A stretch of 53,849 nt of DNA from Verrucomicrobiia bacterium (lineage in GTDB: Bacteria > Verrucomicrobiota > Verrucomicrobiia > Opitutales > Opitutaceae). Shown here in pieces: positions 25,051 through 33,531 of the stretch; within the stretch, counting starts at the first letter, position 1; each line of letters opens with the position of its first letter. Position numbers and translations under genes: made by a program. The stretch is from positions 1 to 53,849 of the forward strand of contig WYBX01000012.1 in NCBI GenBank assembly GCA_011525695.1. Direction: 5' to 3'. Under the pieces are notes generated by a model that saw nothing but the letters and a program-made list of their open reading frames with translations, was not told the origin of the DNA and did not search any database.

Positions 25051-26472
25051 CTATGCGTCGCGCTTCTTCTTTCTGACGCCTTTTCGTTCTCCCGCCGGGT
25101 CGCGTCTCGACTGGGCGATTTCGGCTGCGTTTCTGGCGGGCAGGAATTGCTTCAACGCTGCGATTCGTGCGGCGTACTCCGGCTTGGCGGCGAGATTGGT
25201 CCACTCGTTGGGATCCTTGATCGAGTCGTAGAGCTCCTCGTCGCCGTTTTCATAACGAATGTAACGCCAGCCGGCGACGCGCACGGCATGGTTGTCCTTG
25301 CCCCAGGTGTTGATCACCGGCTCCGTCCATGGCGCCGCAGGATTTGTCAGGAGCGGGCGGACGCTGCGTGCCTCCACATGCCGGGGCGTCGGGATGCCAC
25401 ACAGCTCCATCAGCGTGGGATAAATGCTCTGGAGGCTGACCGGCACGTCGGACTTCGTGCCGGGTTTCGTCACGCCGGGGGCCACCCAGATGAACGGCGT
25501 GCGATTGGCCTCCTCCCACAAGGCGAACTTGCGCCAGTGGTGCTTTTCGCCGAGATGCCAGCCATGATCGCCCCAGAGTACGACGATGGTGTTGTCCTTG
25601 TAGGCGGATTTTTCCAGGGCATCGATGACCCGGCCGACATTCATGTCGGCATAGGCGATGGTGGCGAGATAGGCCTGCACCGCCTCCTTCCAGCGGCCGG
25701 ATTTCAGCATCGGCACGTGATCGGTCTCGGCGTGGCCCATCCGCTGGCCCGCATACGGGATGTCGTCGAGATCGTTTTCGAGATAGGGGGGGAGTTGGAT
25801 GTTCTCGAGCGGGAACCGATCGAAATACTTGCGCGGAACATTCCAGGGCATGTGCGGCTTCTTGATGCCCACGGCCAGAAAGAAGGGCTTGTCCTGCTTC
25901 CGGCCGAGTTGCTCGATCGCGTAGTTGGCGATCCGGTAGTCGACGAGATCCTCGTCATTGCAGTCGAGCGCGCCGAACTTGATGCCGCCCACGCCGTCAT
26001 TCTGGCCGGCGGGAATGGAGGGGCTGCCGCCGGGATTGTCCAGATAATCGTCCCACTCGCTGCGGCGGGCGAAGGCTTCGTGATAGATTTTCCCTGATCC
26101 CATCACGCGGTATCCGGCCTCACGGAACGCGGTCGTAAGCATCTTTCCCTCGGGCAGGACGGTCCGCCAGTCGTTCTCGTTGCCATAGACCCCGGTGGTG
26201 AATGGAGCCTGGCCCGACATCAGCGCGGTCCGCGATGGGTTGCAGCACGGCGCGGCGGGGTAGGCCCGGGTGAATGCGAAGCCCTTGGCGGCGAGCCGAT
26301 CCATGTTCGGCGTCTGGGCCTGTTTGTTCTGGCCGAGGTAGCCAACCCAATCGCGCAAATCGTCGAGCGCGATAAACAGGACGTTGGGCCGGTCAGCGGC
26401 GGCCTCGGCGGGCGAGGACAGCATCGCAGTGGAGACGAGCACGGCCATCAGGAGGCAGTGGAAGGAGCGCAT
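25051..26472 (-). CDS. Type I sulfatase (iduronate-2-sulfatase-like)
   Basis: 473 residues with a signal peptide (MRSFHCLLMAVLVSTAM...). The formylglycine motif is CNPSR in APCCNPSRTALMSG. Metal ligands are in NVLFIALDDLRDWVGYLG, and GKIYHE, VGIKKPHMPWNVP and VVLWGDHGWHLGEKHHW are typical of the iduronate-2-sulfatase group. It follows another sulfatase of a different subgroup on the same strand, which suggests joint desulfation of a complex sulfated polysaccharide. The basic C-terminal tail (GVRKKKRDA) is unusual but short. No glycoside hydrolase is nearby, so substrate cannot be set. Confidence 0.9.
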   Translation of the reverse strand: MRSFHCLLMAVLVSTAMLSSPAEAAADRPNVLFIALDDLRDWVGYLGQNKQAQTPNMDRLAAKGFAFTRAYPAAPCCNPSRTALMSGQAPFTTGVYGNENDWRTVLPEGKMLTTAFREAGYRVMGSGKIYHEAFARRSEWDDYLDNPGGSPSIPAGQNDGVGGIKFGALDCNDEDLVDYRIANYAIEQLGRKQDKPFFLAVGIKKPHMPWNVPRKYFDRFPLENIQLPPYLENDLDDIPYAGQRMGHAETDHVPMLKSGRWKEAVQAYLATIAYADMNVGRVIDALEKSAYKDNTIVVLWGDHGWHLGEKHHWRKFALWEEANRTPFIWVAPGVTKPGTKSDVPVSLQSIYPTLMELCGIPTPRHVEARSVRPLLTNPAAPWTEPVINTWGKDNHAVRVAGWRYIRYENGDEELYDSIKDPNEWTNLAAKPEYAARIAALKQFLPARNAAEIAQSRRDPAGERKGVRKKKRDA

Positions 26473-26574
26473 CGGGCGAAGATTGGAATGCCGGCGGGCG
26501 AAATGCTACATTTTCCTGAACGCGGCGGGGCGCCGGATCCGCAACAATGGATGGGTGGAATCAGAATCGGAATC

Positions 26575-26650
26575 GTAAGGGCGCAGCCTTGCCTGCGCCC
26601 ACCCCGGTGATTCATCGGTCCTGAGGGCGCAGACGAGGCTGCGCCCCTAC
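26575..26650. repeat. Dispersed palindromic repeat, family C, copy 2
   Basis: GTAAGGGCGCAGCCTTGCCT at the left and GCTGCGCCCCTAC at the right, with the inner GGGCGCAGACGAG arm shared with copy 1. It lies between the second sulfatase and the flavodoxin-like gene, so the sulfatase has a family C copy on both sides. Confidence 0.8.
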
Positions 26651-26699
26651 GGCTGCGAAATTGTCAATGCCTTCCAGCGGCGGGACGCCGCCGCCAGTT

Positions 26700-27284
26700 T
26701 CATTCGGACTTCCGCCCAAGCTGGCGCATCAGCCCAATCCACTTATCCGCTTTGAAACCCGGCGCATCGACCTTCCCGATGTAGGTGCCACGGACCGGTT
26801 TGATCCCGCACGAGCCCAGCGTGCTGCGCTCAAACCCGCGGACGCCAGCCCCGTGGCAGCTCCAGCGAAAATAAACCGCCGGCATTGCCATCGTCACGAC
26901 GACACGGGCCGACTTGCCCGCCAGCCCGGGGACCAGTCCACGTCCGTCCGTCCTGGGGTGGAACGCGAATCCCGGCCGGAAGATTTGCTCGAGGAACCCC
27001 TTCAGCACCGCCGGCATCGTGCCGGTCCAGAGCGGGAAAAGGATGACGAGATGGTCTGCCCGGCCGATCGCCGCCTGGGCGGTTCGGAGCCCTTCCGGCA
27101 GCGAACCTGACTTCCAATCCGCGGCACTCCGGAGCAAGGGAAACTCGAGTTGCCCCGTTTCGATCCGGGCGACCTCGTGACCCGCCTCTGCAGCACCGGC
27201 TGCATAGGCGTCGGCCAGGGCGTGTCCCAGATGCGTCAGTTCGCGACCCGGATGACCCTGGAGGATGGCAATGCGTTTTCCCAT
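26700..27284 (-). CDS. NAD(P)H-dependent oxidoreductase, flavodoxin-like fold
   Basis: 194 residues, cytoplasmic. It belongs to the Flavodoxin_2 group (NQO1/MdaB/KefF-like quinone reductases). The N-terminal RIAILQGHPG is the FMN/FAD phosphate-binding loop. HLVILFPLWTGTMPAVLKGF and LEQIFRPGFAF form the active-site region, where the usual P-x-W-x-x-P appears as PLWTGTMP. Such enzymes reduce quinones or electrophiles with NAD(P)H. It is a single gene; the secretion genes start on the opposite strand at 27468. Confidence 0.85.
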   Translation of the reverse strand: MGKRIAILQGHPGRELTHLGHALADAYAAGAAEAGHEVARIETGQLEFPLLRSAADWKSGSLPEGLRTAQAAIGRADHLVILFPLWTGTMPAVLKGFLEQIFRPGFAFHPRTDGRGLVPGLAGKSARVVVTMAMPAVYFRWSCHGAGVRGFERSTLGSCGIKPVRGTYIGKVDAPGFKADKWIGLMRQLGRKSE

Positions 27285-27467
27285 GGGTGCAGTCTAGTTG
27301 GGGGTTGCCGATCCGGCTGCGCATCCGCTGCCGAATCGCGCCCATCGATTGACGGGAAGAAACGGGAGTCGTCCGACGGACGTCTACTGGTTGTCCCGAA
27401 GCAGGTTGTCCCACGCCCGATGCGTGTCTGGACAACCGGCCGGGCGCGGTCATCCTTTTTCCCAGTC

Positions 27468-27977
27468 ATGCAGATTCACCTCGTTTCCACCTCCGCGAAT
27501 TCCGTCGGTTCCGCCGATCGGCGGCGCCTCCATCGGCGCAACCGCTCATGGCAGGCCTTCACGATGATGGAGTTGCTCGTCGTGCTCGCGATTCTCGGGC
27601 TGCTCGCGGGCCTCGCGATCACGAACATCGGCGGCATTTTCGGCGGCGCCCAAGCCACGACGGCCGACCTGTTTGTCCGCGAAAGCATGAAGGCGCCGCT
27701 GTTCACGTACCGGATGCACATGGGCGACTATCCGTCGACCTCGGACGGGCTGCAGGCGTTGATTACTCCACCCGGCACGAAAGCCGGCAGCTGGCATGGA
27801 CCCTATATCACCGACAACAAGGTGCCGCTCGATCCCTGGGGCGAGCCTTACCAGTACGCGAGTCCGGGCACCCACAACAAGGCCGCCTATGATCTATGGT
27901 CGAAGGGTCCGGACAAGCAGAGCGGCACGGAAGACGATATCGGCAACTGGGGTGCCGGCACGACCGAGGCAAAGTAG
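27468..27977 (+). CDS. gspG: Type II secretion major pseudopilin GspG
   Basis: 169 residues. The prepilin signal is SWQA-FTMMELLVVLAILGL: after cleavage the mature protein starts at Phe with Glu at +5, but the residue before the cut is Ala, not the usual Gly. The leader is long (about 31 residues from ATG 27468). The C-terminus has the GspG core: YPSTSDGLQALITPP, DPWGEPYQYASPG and LWSKGPDKQSGTEDDIGNW, the last two forming the calcium site. It is the first gene of a rightward block gspG-H-I-J-K-L-M. No start closer to the signal was clearly better. Confidence 0.9.
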   Translation: MQIHLVSTSANSVGSADRRRLHRRNRSWQAFTMMELLVVLAILGLLAGLAITNIGGIFGGAQATTADLFVRESMKAPLFTYRMHMGDYPSTSDGLQALITPPGTKAGSWHGPYITDNKVPLDPWGEPYQYASPGTHNKAAYDLWSKGPDKQSGTEDDIGNWGAGTTEAK

Positions 27978-28106
27978 ATTTTGCGTCCGGCTGGTTCCCG
28001 CTGAAGGTGAAGGAGCCCTCGCTTCGCTCCGTGTACTCTCGTTCATCTCCATTCATGGCCGGTTGGCCCGGGCAATCATCTGCGCGCGGGAGGGGGCCGG
28101 CCGGGG

Positions 28107-28170
28107 GTCAGGTCGGAGACCTGACCTGCCGGGCGGTTGGCGGGCAGCGGGGTCAGGTCGGAAAACTGAC
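28107..28170. repeat. Two copies of palindrome family G
   Basis: GTCAGGTC-GGA-GACCTGAC at 28107-28125 is a perfect palindrome; a diverged second copy, GTCAGGTCGGAAAACTGAC, lies at 28152-28170, immediately before the likely start of the next gene. A related copy is at 3682-3699. The pair interrupts the otherwise tight pseudopilin operon. Confidence 0.7.
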
Positions 28171-28171
28171 G

Positions 28172-28756
28172 TTGAACGATTGGCATCCGTGGAAACGGCA
28201 TCCCGCTGCTTTGCATCGCGGCTTCACGCTGCTCGAGGTGCTCCTCGCCATCACCCTGATTGCCCTCCTGGGCGCAACCCTGATTGGCGGCTCCGCCCAG
28301 CTCCTGGCCAACAAGCCGGTGACGCCGCAGGAAGCGTTCTGGGAGGCGGTCCAGGACTCCCGCAAGCTGGCGCTGACCTCGGAACGCGAGGTCCGGCTCC
28401 GGTTTGACGGGGAAAAGAAACAATTCCTGATAATCGATGGGTTTGCGTCGAGGCAGCTTGCCGCCGACGGGTTCACGCTCGAGGAGGTCCCGTTGAAAGT
28501 GGTGCCGGTGCCCTCGACGGATGATTCCGAACTCGAGATTGGGTTCCTCGCCGCGGGGGCTGGCGGCAATGCGATCCTGGTGGGCGGGGTGATGATCGAA
28601 GTGCAGCCGATCGCGTTCGTCACGTTCTACCCGGATGGCACCTGCACGCCGTTCCGCGCCCAGTTCGTGCGGAAAGGCGAGGCCGACGTCGTCGGAATCG
28701 ACCCTTGGACGTGTGCTCCGGTGCTGAAGGCCACGGATCCGAATTCCGCGCTCTGA
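28172..28756 (+). CDS. Pseudopilin (GspH-like)
   Basis: 194 residues if translation begins at TTG 28172; the start is uncertain because the frame is open through the upstream repeats and no ATG lies close to the signal. The prepilin motif HRG-FTLLEVLLAITLIALLG has Gly at -1 and Glu at +5. The body (VQDSRKLALTSEREVRLRFD, then ELEIGFLAAGAGGN, and FYPDGTCTPFRAQF) fits GspH, a minor pseudopilin involved in the tip of the pseudopilus. The spacing to the next gene is one base. GspI is a less likely alternative, given the following gene. Confidence 0.75.
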   Translation: MNDWHPWKRHPAALHRGFTLLEVLLAITLIALLGATLIGGSAQLLANKPVTPQEAFWEAVQDSRKLALTSEREVRLRFDGEKKQFLIIDGFASRQLAADGFTLEEVPLKVVPVPSTDDSELEIGFLAAGAGGNAILVGGVMIEVQPIAFVTFYPDGTCTPFRAQFVRKGEADVVGIDPWTCAPVLKATDPNSAL

Positions 28757-28757
28757 C

Positions 28758-29342
28758 ATGCCTGCGCAGCAAGATTCATCGCTGGAGGTGGAGAGGTCGA
28801 AAGCCGGGCTCCTCGTGCGGCTGTCATCGCTCGACAGGCTAGAGGCCTCTTTCCCGGGACGATGGTTGGCCGACGTGCCAGGAGGCCGAACGCGCGGGTT
28901 CACACTGCTCGAGGTGCTGATGGCACTCGTGATTTTTGCCCTGGCCGCCGTCGTCCTGGGCTCCGCCTACGTGAACGTGCTGAACAGCTATGACGTCGCC
29001 GGCCGCAGCATGGCGGCCAACGAGGATTTCGCCTTCGTGCGCCAAATCATCCTCAACGAGCCGGATCGCACCAAACTGGAGCAGGGCGGCGATTTCGAAA
29101 CTGCCGACGGCCGGCGTTTCACCTGGAGCGTCGAGATCATCTCCTCGACGATGCCCGACCTCTTCAATGTCGCGCTGACCTGTGAAGTGACGGGACCCTC
29201 GGAGCCGGAGCCGCGGCAGCTCACCGAGTCCTTCCTGCTGTTGCGGCCGACCTGGTCGATCGATCCGGCGGAGCGGGGGAAACTGATGGAGGACGCGAAG
29301 ACGCGGATCCTTGAATTCCAGGAGGCGCAGGTGAAGCGATGA
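28758..29342 (+). CDS. Pseudopilin (GspI-like)
   Basis: 194 residues with a long leader of about 46 residues before the prepilin motif TRG-FTLLEVLMALVIFALAA. The hydrophobic helix with 'EVLMALVIFALAAVVLGS' is characteristic of GspI. The body is short and has no other known motif. Its stop overlaps the start of the next gene by four bases (29339-29342). It is part of the pseudopilus tip complex I-J-K in known systems; assignment to I rather than V/H is by position and motif. Confidence 0.75.
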   Translation: MPAQQDSSLEVERSKAGLLVRLSSLDRLEASFPGRWLADVPGGRTRGFTLLEVLMALVIFALAAVVLGSAYVNVLNSYDVAGRSMAANEDFAFVRQIILNEPDRTKLEQGGDFETADGRRFTWSVEIISSTMPDLFNVALTCEVTGPSEPEPRQLTESFLLLRPTWSIDPAERGKLMEDAKTRILEFQEAQVKR

Positions 29343-30031
29343 ATCCGCGTCTTCGATCTCCCTGGCGTCTTCCTCCGAGCAATCGTTCTCGTAATCTCGG
29401 CGGATTCACGCTGCTCGAAATCCTGCTCGCGATCGCCCTGGTCGGGCTGGTGCTCGTCGCGATGAACACGTTTCTCTTTTCGATGGGCGAGCTTTGGGGG
29501 AGGAACACCGATGTCCGGCTGTTCGAGCAGCATGTCCGGGCCGTCACGCGTTTCCTCGACGGCGAATTGCGGACCGCGGCGCTGCCGCCGGCCGCGCTGC
29601 CGGACTCGACGCCGATCGCGATCGAGGAGATCCGGCCGCAGAACGGCGCGATGGAAAACATGCTCACCTTCGAGCTGCCGGGCGGAAGCCGGCTGTTCAC
29701 CTGGCCGGATCGCCCGCTGCCGGAGGTCGTCTGTTCGTTCCAGGCGCGGCCGGGCGAGGGGCTTGTGCTGCTGTGGCATTCGCGGCTGGAAAAGAATTTC
29801 GAGACGGATCCGCCCCGCGAGACGGTCGTCACGCCCCTGGTGACGGCACTGGCGTACGATTATTTCGATGCGGATTTCAACCGGTGGACGACGGAAACGC
29901 AGCTCAAGCGCGATGGCCAGAACGAGCCGCTCCTGCCCCAGCGGCTGCGGCTCACGTTCACCTATGGAAAAATGACCCGGGAGGGCGTGGTGACAATCCC
30001 GTCACCGGGCCAGGCGCTGCCGGCGTTCTGA
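29339..30031 (+). CDS. Pseudopilin (GspJ-like)
   Basis: 230 residues. The prepilin motif LGG-FTLLEILLAIALVGLVL follows a leader of about 22 residues. GspJ-like content includes EQHVRAVTRFLDGELRTAAL and a later FELPGGSRLFTW, with the protein longer than GspH/I, as expected for J. ATGA overlap with the gspI-like gene and a two-base gap to the next gene indicate translational coupling. In known systems GspJ bridges GspI and GspK at the tip. Confidence 0.78.
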   Translation: MNPRLRSPWRLPPSNRSRNLGGFTLLEILLAIALVGLVLVAMNTFLFSMGELWGRNTDVRLFEQHVRAVTRFLDGELRTAALPPAALPDSTPIAIEEIRPQNGAMENMLTFELPGGSRLFTWPDRPLPEVVCSFQARPGEGLVLLWHSRLEKNFETDPPRETVVTPLVTALAYDYFDADFNRWTTETQLKRDGQNEPLLPQRLRLTFTYGKMTREGVVTIPSPGQALPAF

Positions 30032-30033
30032 CA

Positions 30034-31254
30034 ATGAGAACCCGCGCCTCCAGGAACATTCAGTATCCACAATGCGGACTCCGGCTGCGGACGCCGCGTT
30101 GCGAGCAGCCCGGACATGGGCCCAACCCGGTGCATGGCTCGGTGCTGGTGATCGTGATGATGGCCGTGCTGTTCGCCACGTTTGCGCTCATCGCCTTCAT
30201 GGAACGCGCGAGCAACGACCTGCTGGTGGACCAGCGCGCTGTGCTGAACCGCCGGTTGCGGGCCGAGGCGTATTCGGCGCTCGAGGTCACGTTGTCGGTG
30301 CTCGAGGTGTTCCGCGGCGTGGGCAACGGGCTGCGCAGTCCCACGGAGGGCTGGGGCGATCCGCTGGCCTTCGCCGGGTACGTGCCGGGAGAGGGCCGTG
30401 AGGTGCAGGTCGCCTTCGAGGATGAGAGTGGGAAGATTTCGCTGCCGCGCGCGAATGCCACCGTCCTGACGTCGCTTTTCATGAACTGGCAGATGCCGCA
30501 GCCGGAAGCGGAGATGCTGACGGACGCGCTGCTGGGTTGGATGGACCGCAGCCATGTGTCATCGACGGTCCTGGCGCCGCAGTATGACCTCAGTGCGATT
30601 CCCTTCGAGGCGCCGGGGCGCTCGTTGAAGTCGTTCCAGGAACTGGCGGCGATCGATCACGCCCGCGAGGTGTTCTATGATCAGGACGGCCGGCCGAACG
30701 ATCTCTGGCGGCGTTTTGCGGACAGCGTTTCGCTGCTGGATTTCGAGCAGCCCAACCTGAACGGTGCCAGGCCCGACACGCTGGCCGCCATGGGCCAGTT
30801 CGACGAAGTGCAGCAGCAGAATCTGGTCGATTATCTCGGCGGGAAGGGGATGTACCAGGCGCAGGGGCCCGGCTTTTTCCAGAATCCGACCGATGCCCAG
30901 CGGATTGCCGGCCCCAGCGGCAACATGGGGGCGTTCGGCACGACCATCCGGGCTCTGCGGATTATCGTCACCGTGATCGATGGACAAACCGAGTTCCGGC
31001 TCGCGGCGGTCATTGCGCCGCCGGACGGCGCCAAGACGGTGGAGACCAATGCAACCACGCAGCGGGCGCCGGCGTCTCCCAAAGCGCAATCTCCCGGTGG
31101 ACGCAAGGGCCGGCCCAACCAGTCGGCCAAGGCGGCTTCGAAAGATGGCCGGCAGCCGGCGGGAGAGGGGAACCTGAAATATCCCTTTACCCTCTTGGAA
31201 ATCCGCGAAAACGATGCAGCTTCGACGGCTCCGGCGGTCGTCGCCGGTTCATGA
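30034..31254 (+). CDS. GspK-like secretion protein
   Basis: 406 residues, the size of GspK. The N-terminal hydrophobic helix HGSVLVIVMMAVLFATFALI lacks the Glu at +5, as is usual for GspK. The body has VAFEDESGKISLPRAN, the beta-strand 'DESGKI(N)LN' signature of the family, and LTDALLGWMDRSH, the helical 'ALxDWxD' signature. The C-terminal 70 residues are Lys/Ala/Ser/Gly-rich and probably disordered (KAQSPGGRKGRPNQSAKAAS). It is the tip-cap pseudopilin of the operon and follows gspJ by two bases. Confidence 0.82.
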   Translation: MRTRASRNIQYPQCGLRLRTPRCEQPGHGPNPVHGSVLVIVMMAVLFATFALIAFMERASNDLLVDQRAVLNRRLRAEAYSALEVTLSVLEVFRGVGNGLRSPTEGWGDPLAFAGYVPGEGREVQVAFEDESGKISLPRANATVLTSLFMNWQMPQPEAEMLTDALLGWMDRSHVSSTVLAPQYDLSAIPFEAPGRSLKSFQELAAIDHAREVFYDQDGRPNDLWRRFADSVSLLDFEQPNLNGARPDTLAAMGQFDEVQQQNLVDYLGGKGMYQAQGPGFFQNPTDAQRIAGPSGNMGAFGTTIRALRIIVTVIDGQTEFRLAAVIAPPDGAKTVETNATTQRAPASPKAQSPGGRKGRPNQSAKAASKDGRQPAGEGNLKYPFTLLEIRENDAASTAPAVVAGS

Positions 31255-31354
31255 GGCCGGCCGGAATGTAAGCAAGACGTCCTTGCGGCCCGCCCAAGTC
31301 GCCTGCCTTTCTACTCGCTACCCGCTCACCGCCAGACGCAATTTTGCTTCCGAC

Positions 31355-32512
31355 ATGGTTTCGCCGATTCAATTTCTCCGCGCCGGTCCGCCACTGCCGG
31401 CAGTGACATTGCTCCCGGATCCGATGTTCTTCACCCGCGCGGTGCCGGTGCCGCCAGGTGCCAGTGCTGCCGAAGTCACATCCCTGGTCGAGCTGGCGCT
31501 GGAGGCGATGGCGCCGTTCCCCATTCCCCAGCTTTATTATGGCTGGTTCTGGAGGCCGGGTGCCGAGCGGGCCCTGGTGTTTGCCTCCTACCGCCGCCGG
31601 TTCACTTCGGAGCAGGTCGCGGAATGGTCGGCCGCGGAACTGGTGATGCCGGCATTTGCGGGTGTCCTGGGGATGGAGATCGAGCCGGCGACCACGATCG
31701 TGTTGCATTCCCCCGAGGGAATGACGGCGGTCCATTGGGAAACCCCGCCGGTGCCGGCGGTCGTGCTGTTCCGGCCGGTGGCCCCCGAGGCGACCGAGGC
31801 GGATCGGGCCGCGCAGAGGGACGAACTCCTGCGGGCGGTTGGCGGGACGAAATCGGTGATCGAGCTGACGGCCCCGCTGGTGCCGGATCCGGTGGAGAGC
31901 GATGGCGAGCTGGTCTTCCGGTCTGAGGAACGGATTTCCCGGCTGCCGGCGCCGGTGGCGGCGGCGCTGGATGTGCGGGACAAGGCCGAACTCGCCGGGC
32001 TGCGGGCCGCCCGCCGGCGCGATGTCCTGATGTGGCGGACGACCATCGCGGCCCTGGCTGCGCTGGTGCTGCTCGCCGTGGGCGAACTGGCGTTGCTGGG
32101 CGGTTACGCCTGGCATGACATCCGGCTGACCAAGCTGCGGGCGCAGCAGCCGACGGTCGACAAGATCGTTAACCTCGACAACCAGGCGAGGCGGATCGAG
32201 GAACTGACCACCCAGCGGCTGCTGCCGCTCGAGATGGTGACCGTGCTGGTGGGCGAGGATCTTTCCCGCAAACCGGCGGATATCGTGTTCAGCCGCGTGC
32301 GCGCCGAGCAGGCCTCGGGCCTCTATACGGTGATTGTGAACGGCCAGACCAGCAACACGGCCCAAATCAACGTGTACGAGTCGCTGATCGGCAAGTTGCC
32401 GGAGGTGGAGAAGGTCGAGAGCCACATTGACCAGATGCGCGGCAACGTGACGACTTTCACCCTGACCGTGACCTTCAAACCCGGCGCCGTGAAGCCGGTG
32501 CCCGCCGTATGA
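31355..32512 (+). CDS. GspL/PilN-like inner-membrane secretion protein
   Basis: 385 residues from ATG 31355. Residues 1-270 are a cytoplasmic domain rich in beta strands, resembling the actin-like GspL/PilM part only weakly. One membrane helix (about 280-302, TIAALAALVLLAVGELALLG) follows, then a periplasmic ferredoxin-like domain of about 85 residues (RVRAEQASGLYTVIVNGQTS ... FTLTVTFKPGA). GspL anchors the ATPase GspE to the inner-membrane platform. The stop overlaps the next start by four bases (32509-32512). Identity depends mainly on architecture and position. Confidence 0.68.
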   Translation: MVSPIQFLRAGPPLPAVTLLPDPMFFTRAVPVPPGASAAEVTSLVELALEAMAPFPIPQLYYGWFWRPGAERALVFASYRRRFTSEQVAEWSAAELVMPAFAGVLGMEIEPATTIVLHSPEGMTAVHWETPPVPAVVLFRPVAPEATEADRAAQRDELLRAVGGTKSVIELTAPLVPDPVESDGELVFRSEERISRLPAPVAAALDVRDKAELAGLRAARRRDVLMWRTTIAALAALVLLAVGELALLGGYAWHDIRLTKLRAQQPTVDKIVNLDNQARRIEELTTQRLLPLEMVTVLVGEDLSRKPADIVFSRVRAEQASGLYTVIVNGQTSNTAQINVYESLIGKLPEVEKVESHIDQMRGNVTTFTLTVTFKPGAVKPVPAV

Positions 32513-33051
32513 TCCGCACCCTGCGCGCATGGTTCCTCGGCCGGGCCCTCCGGGAGAAGCTGCTCCTGCTGACCTTCATCGGGATCGGGCTCCTCTGGTG
32601 GGGCACCGCCTTTGCCCGCCGCGCGGCGCAGTTCAACCGGGAGCAGCGGATGACCACCTCCCGGTTGAACGAGCAGGAGATGTGGATCCAGAACCGCGGC
32701 TTCATCGAGGAGAACGCGCAAAAAACGGCGGCGCGGCTCGATCCGGCAAAGACGCTCAATGCGAACCAGCTCGCGGCGGCGATCGCCCAGCTGTCATCCG
32801 AAGCCGGGCTCGGTGCCAATGCCAGCAGCGGCGGCTTGAACACGCAGGTCATCGGGCAGTTCGCGATGCATTCGCTCGTCTACACGATCCGCAACGTGGA
32901 TTGGGAGAAATCGCTCCGCCGGTTCTATGTCGGCCTGCAGCAGCGCGCGCCGTACATCGCCATCGAGCAGTTCGCGGTGCAGGCCGCGCCGAACAACCCC
33001 TCGCAGCTCACGGTCCAGATGCGGGTTGTGTCCTTCGAGATCGTGAAGTGA
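32509..33051 (+). CDS. GspM-like inner-membrane secretion protein
   Basis: 180 residues: a short cytoplasmic N-terminus, one membrane segment (about 17-36, KLLLLTFIGIGLLWWGTAFA), a helical coiled region with RLNEQEMWIQNRGFIEENAQ, and a C-terminal ferredoxin-like domain. This matches the GspM plan, the partner of GspL. Typical GspM motifs are weak, so the call depends on the ATGA overlap with the gspL-like gene and its place at the end of the block. The region after it holds repeats and no further secretion gene. Confidence 0.65.
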   Translation: MIRTLRAWFLGRALREKLLLLTFIGIGLLWWGTAFARRAAQFNREQRMTTSRLNEQEMWIQNRGFIEENAQKTAARLDPAKTLNANQLAAAIAQLSSEAGLGANASSGGLNTQVIGQFAMHSLVYTIRNVDWEKSLRRFYVGLQQRAPYIAIEQFAVQAAPNNPSQLTVQMRVVSFEIVK

Positions 33052-33167
33052 CGGCGGCTGGGGCCCGCACGGGGCGGAGCGGCGGTCGAGTGCCTGTTTT
33101 TCCTCGGAGTGTTCCGAAGGCGAGTGGATGAGACAGCGTTCCGCAAGTGTCTCGCCAGACCTTTTCT

Positions 33168-33230
33168 ACACGTCTTGCAAAATTGTGGATCGGAACGCAT
33201 TTCGCCGGTTGAAAACCGGCACTACCCCCA
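33168..33230 (-). repeat. Dispersed repeat, family B, copy 3 (inverted)
   Basis: On the minus strand GGGGGTAGTGCCGGTTTTCA continues with ACCGGCGAAATGCGTTCCGA and a tail like that of 17675-17695. Compared with copy 1 it differs at scattered positions, so the element is old or under weak constraint. Confidence 0.78.
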
Positions 33231-33281
33231 GGCGGCCGCATGCACCAATGATCTTCGAACCCACTTTGGGGCCGGCCGGCC

Positions 33282-33340
33282 GTAGCGCCGCGTCTCCGAC
33301 CGGCGTCCTCGGTGAGCCGGTGGTCGGTGACTCGGTCGTC
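33282..33340 (+). repeat. Dispersed repeat, family E, copy 1
   Basis: GTAGCGCCGCGTCTCCGACC followed by GGCG and, after a variable stretch, GGTGGTCGGTGACTCGGT. Copy 2 at 52429-52482 is collinear and nearly identical at both ends. Confidence 0.75.
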
Positions 33341-33531
33341 GGCAGCACTGCGTCTTGGCCATGATCTCCCGATGCTTGAACACAGAACGCCCGGTGATCC
33401 GGGGAAAGGACGAGGAGGATCGTTGGGCCATCAATGCAGCGGGCGTTTCTGAATGAACTGTTACCTTTTCGGGATTGCGCGCCAGGTCACGCGGCGTCCT
33501 GTGGGGGGCAGATTTCTTCAACTCCGCCCGC

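Larger units (their letters stand above)
33052..33531. other. Repeat-filled spacer between secretion block and DUF3570 gene
   Basis: No gene is seen. It contains family B copy 3 (33168-33230, inverted) and family E copy 1 (33282-33340). The rest, including the expected promoter for the DUF3570-apbE genes, shows no motif that can be defended. Confidence 0.55.
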
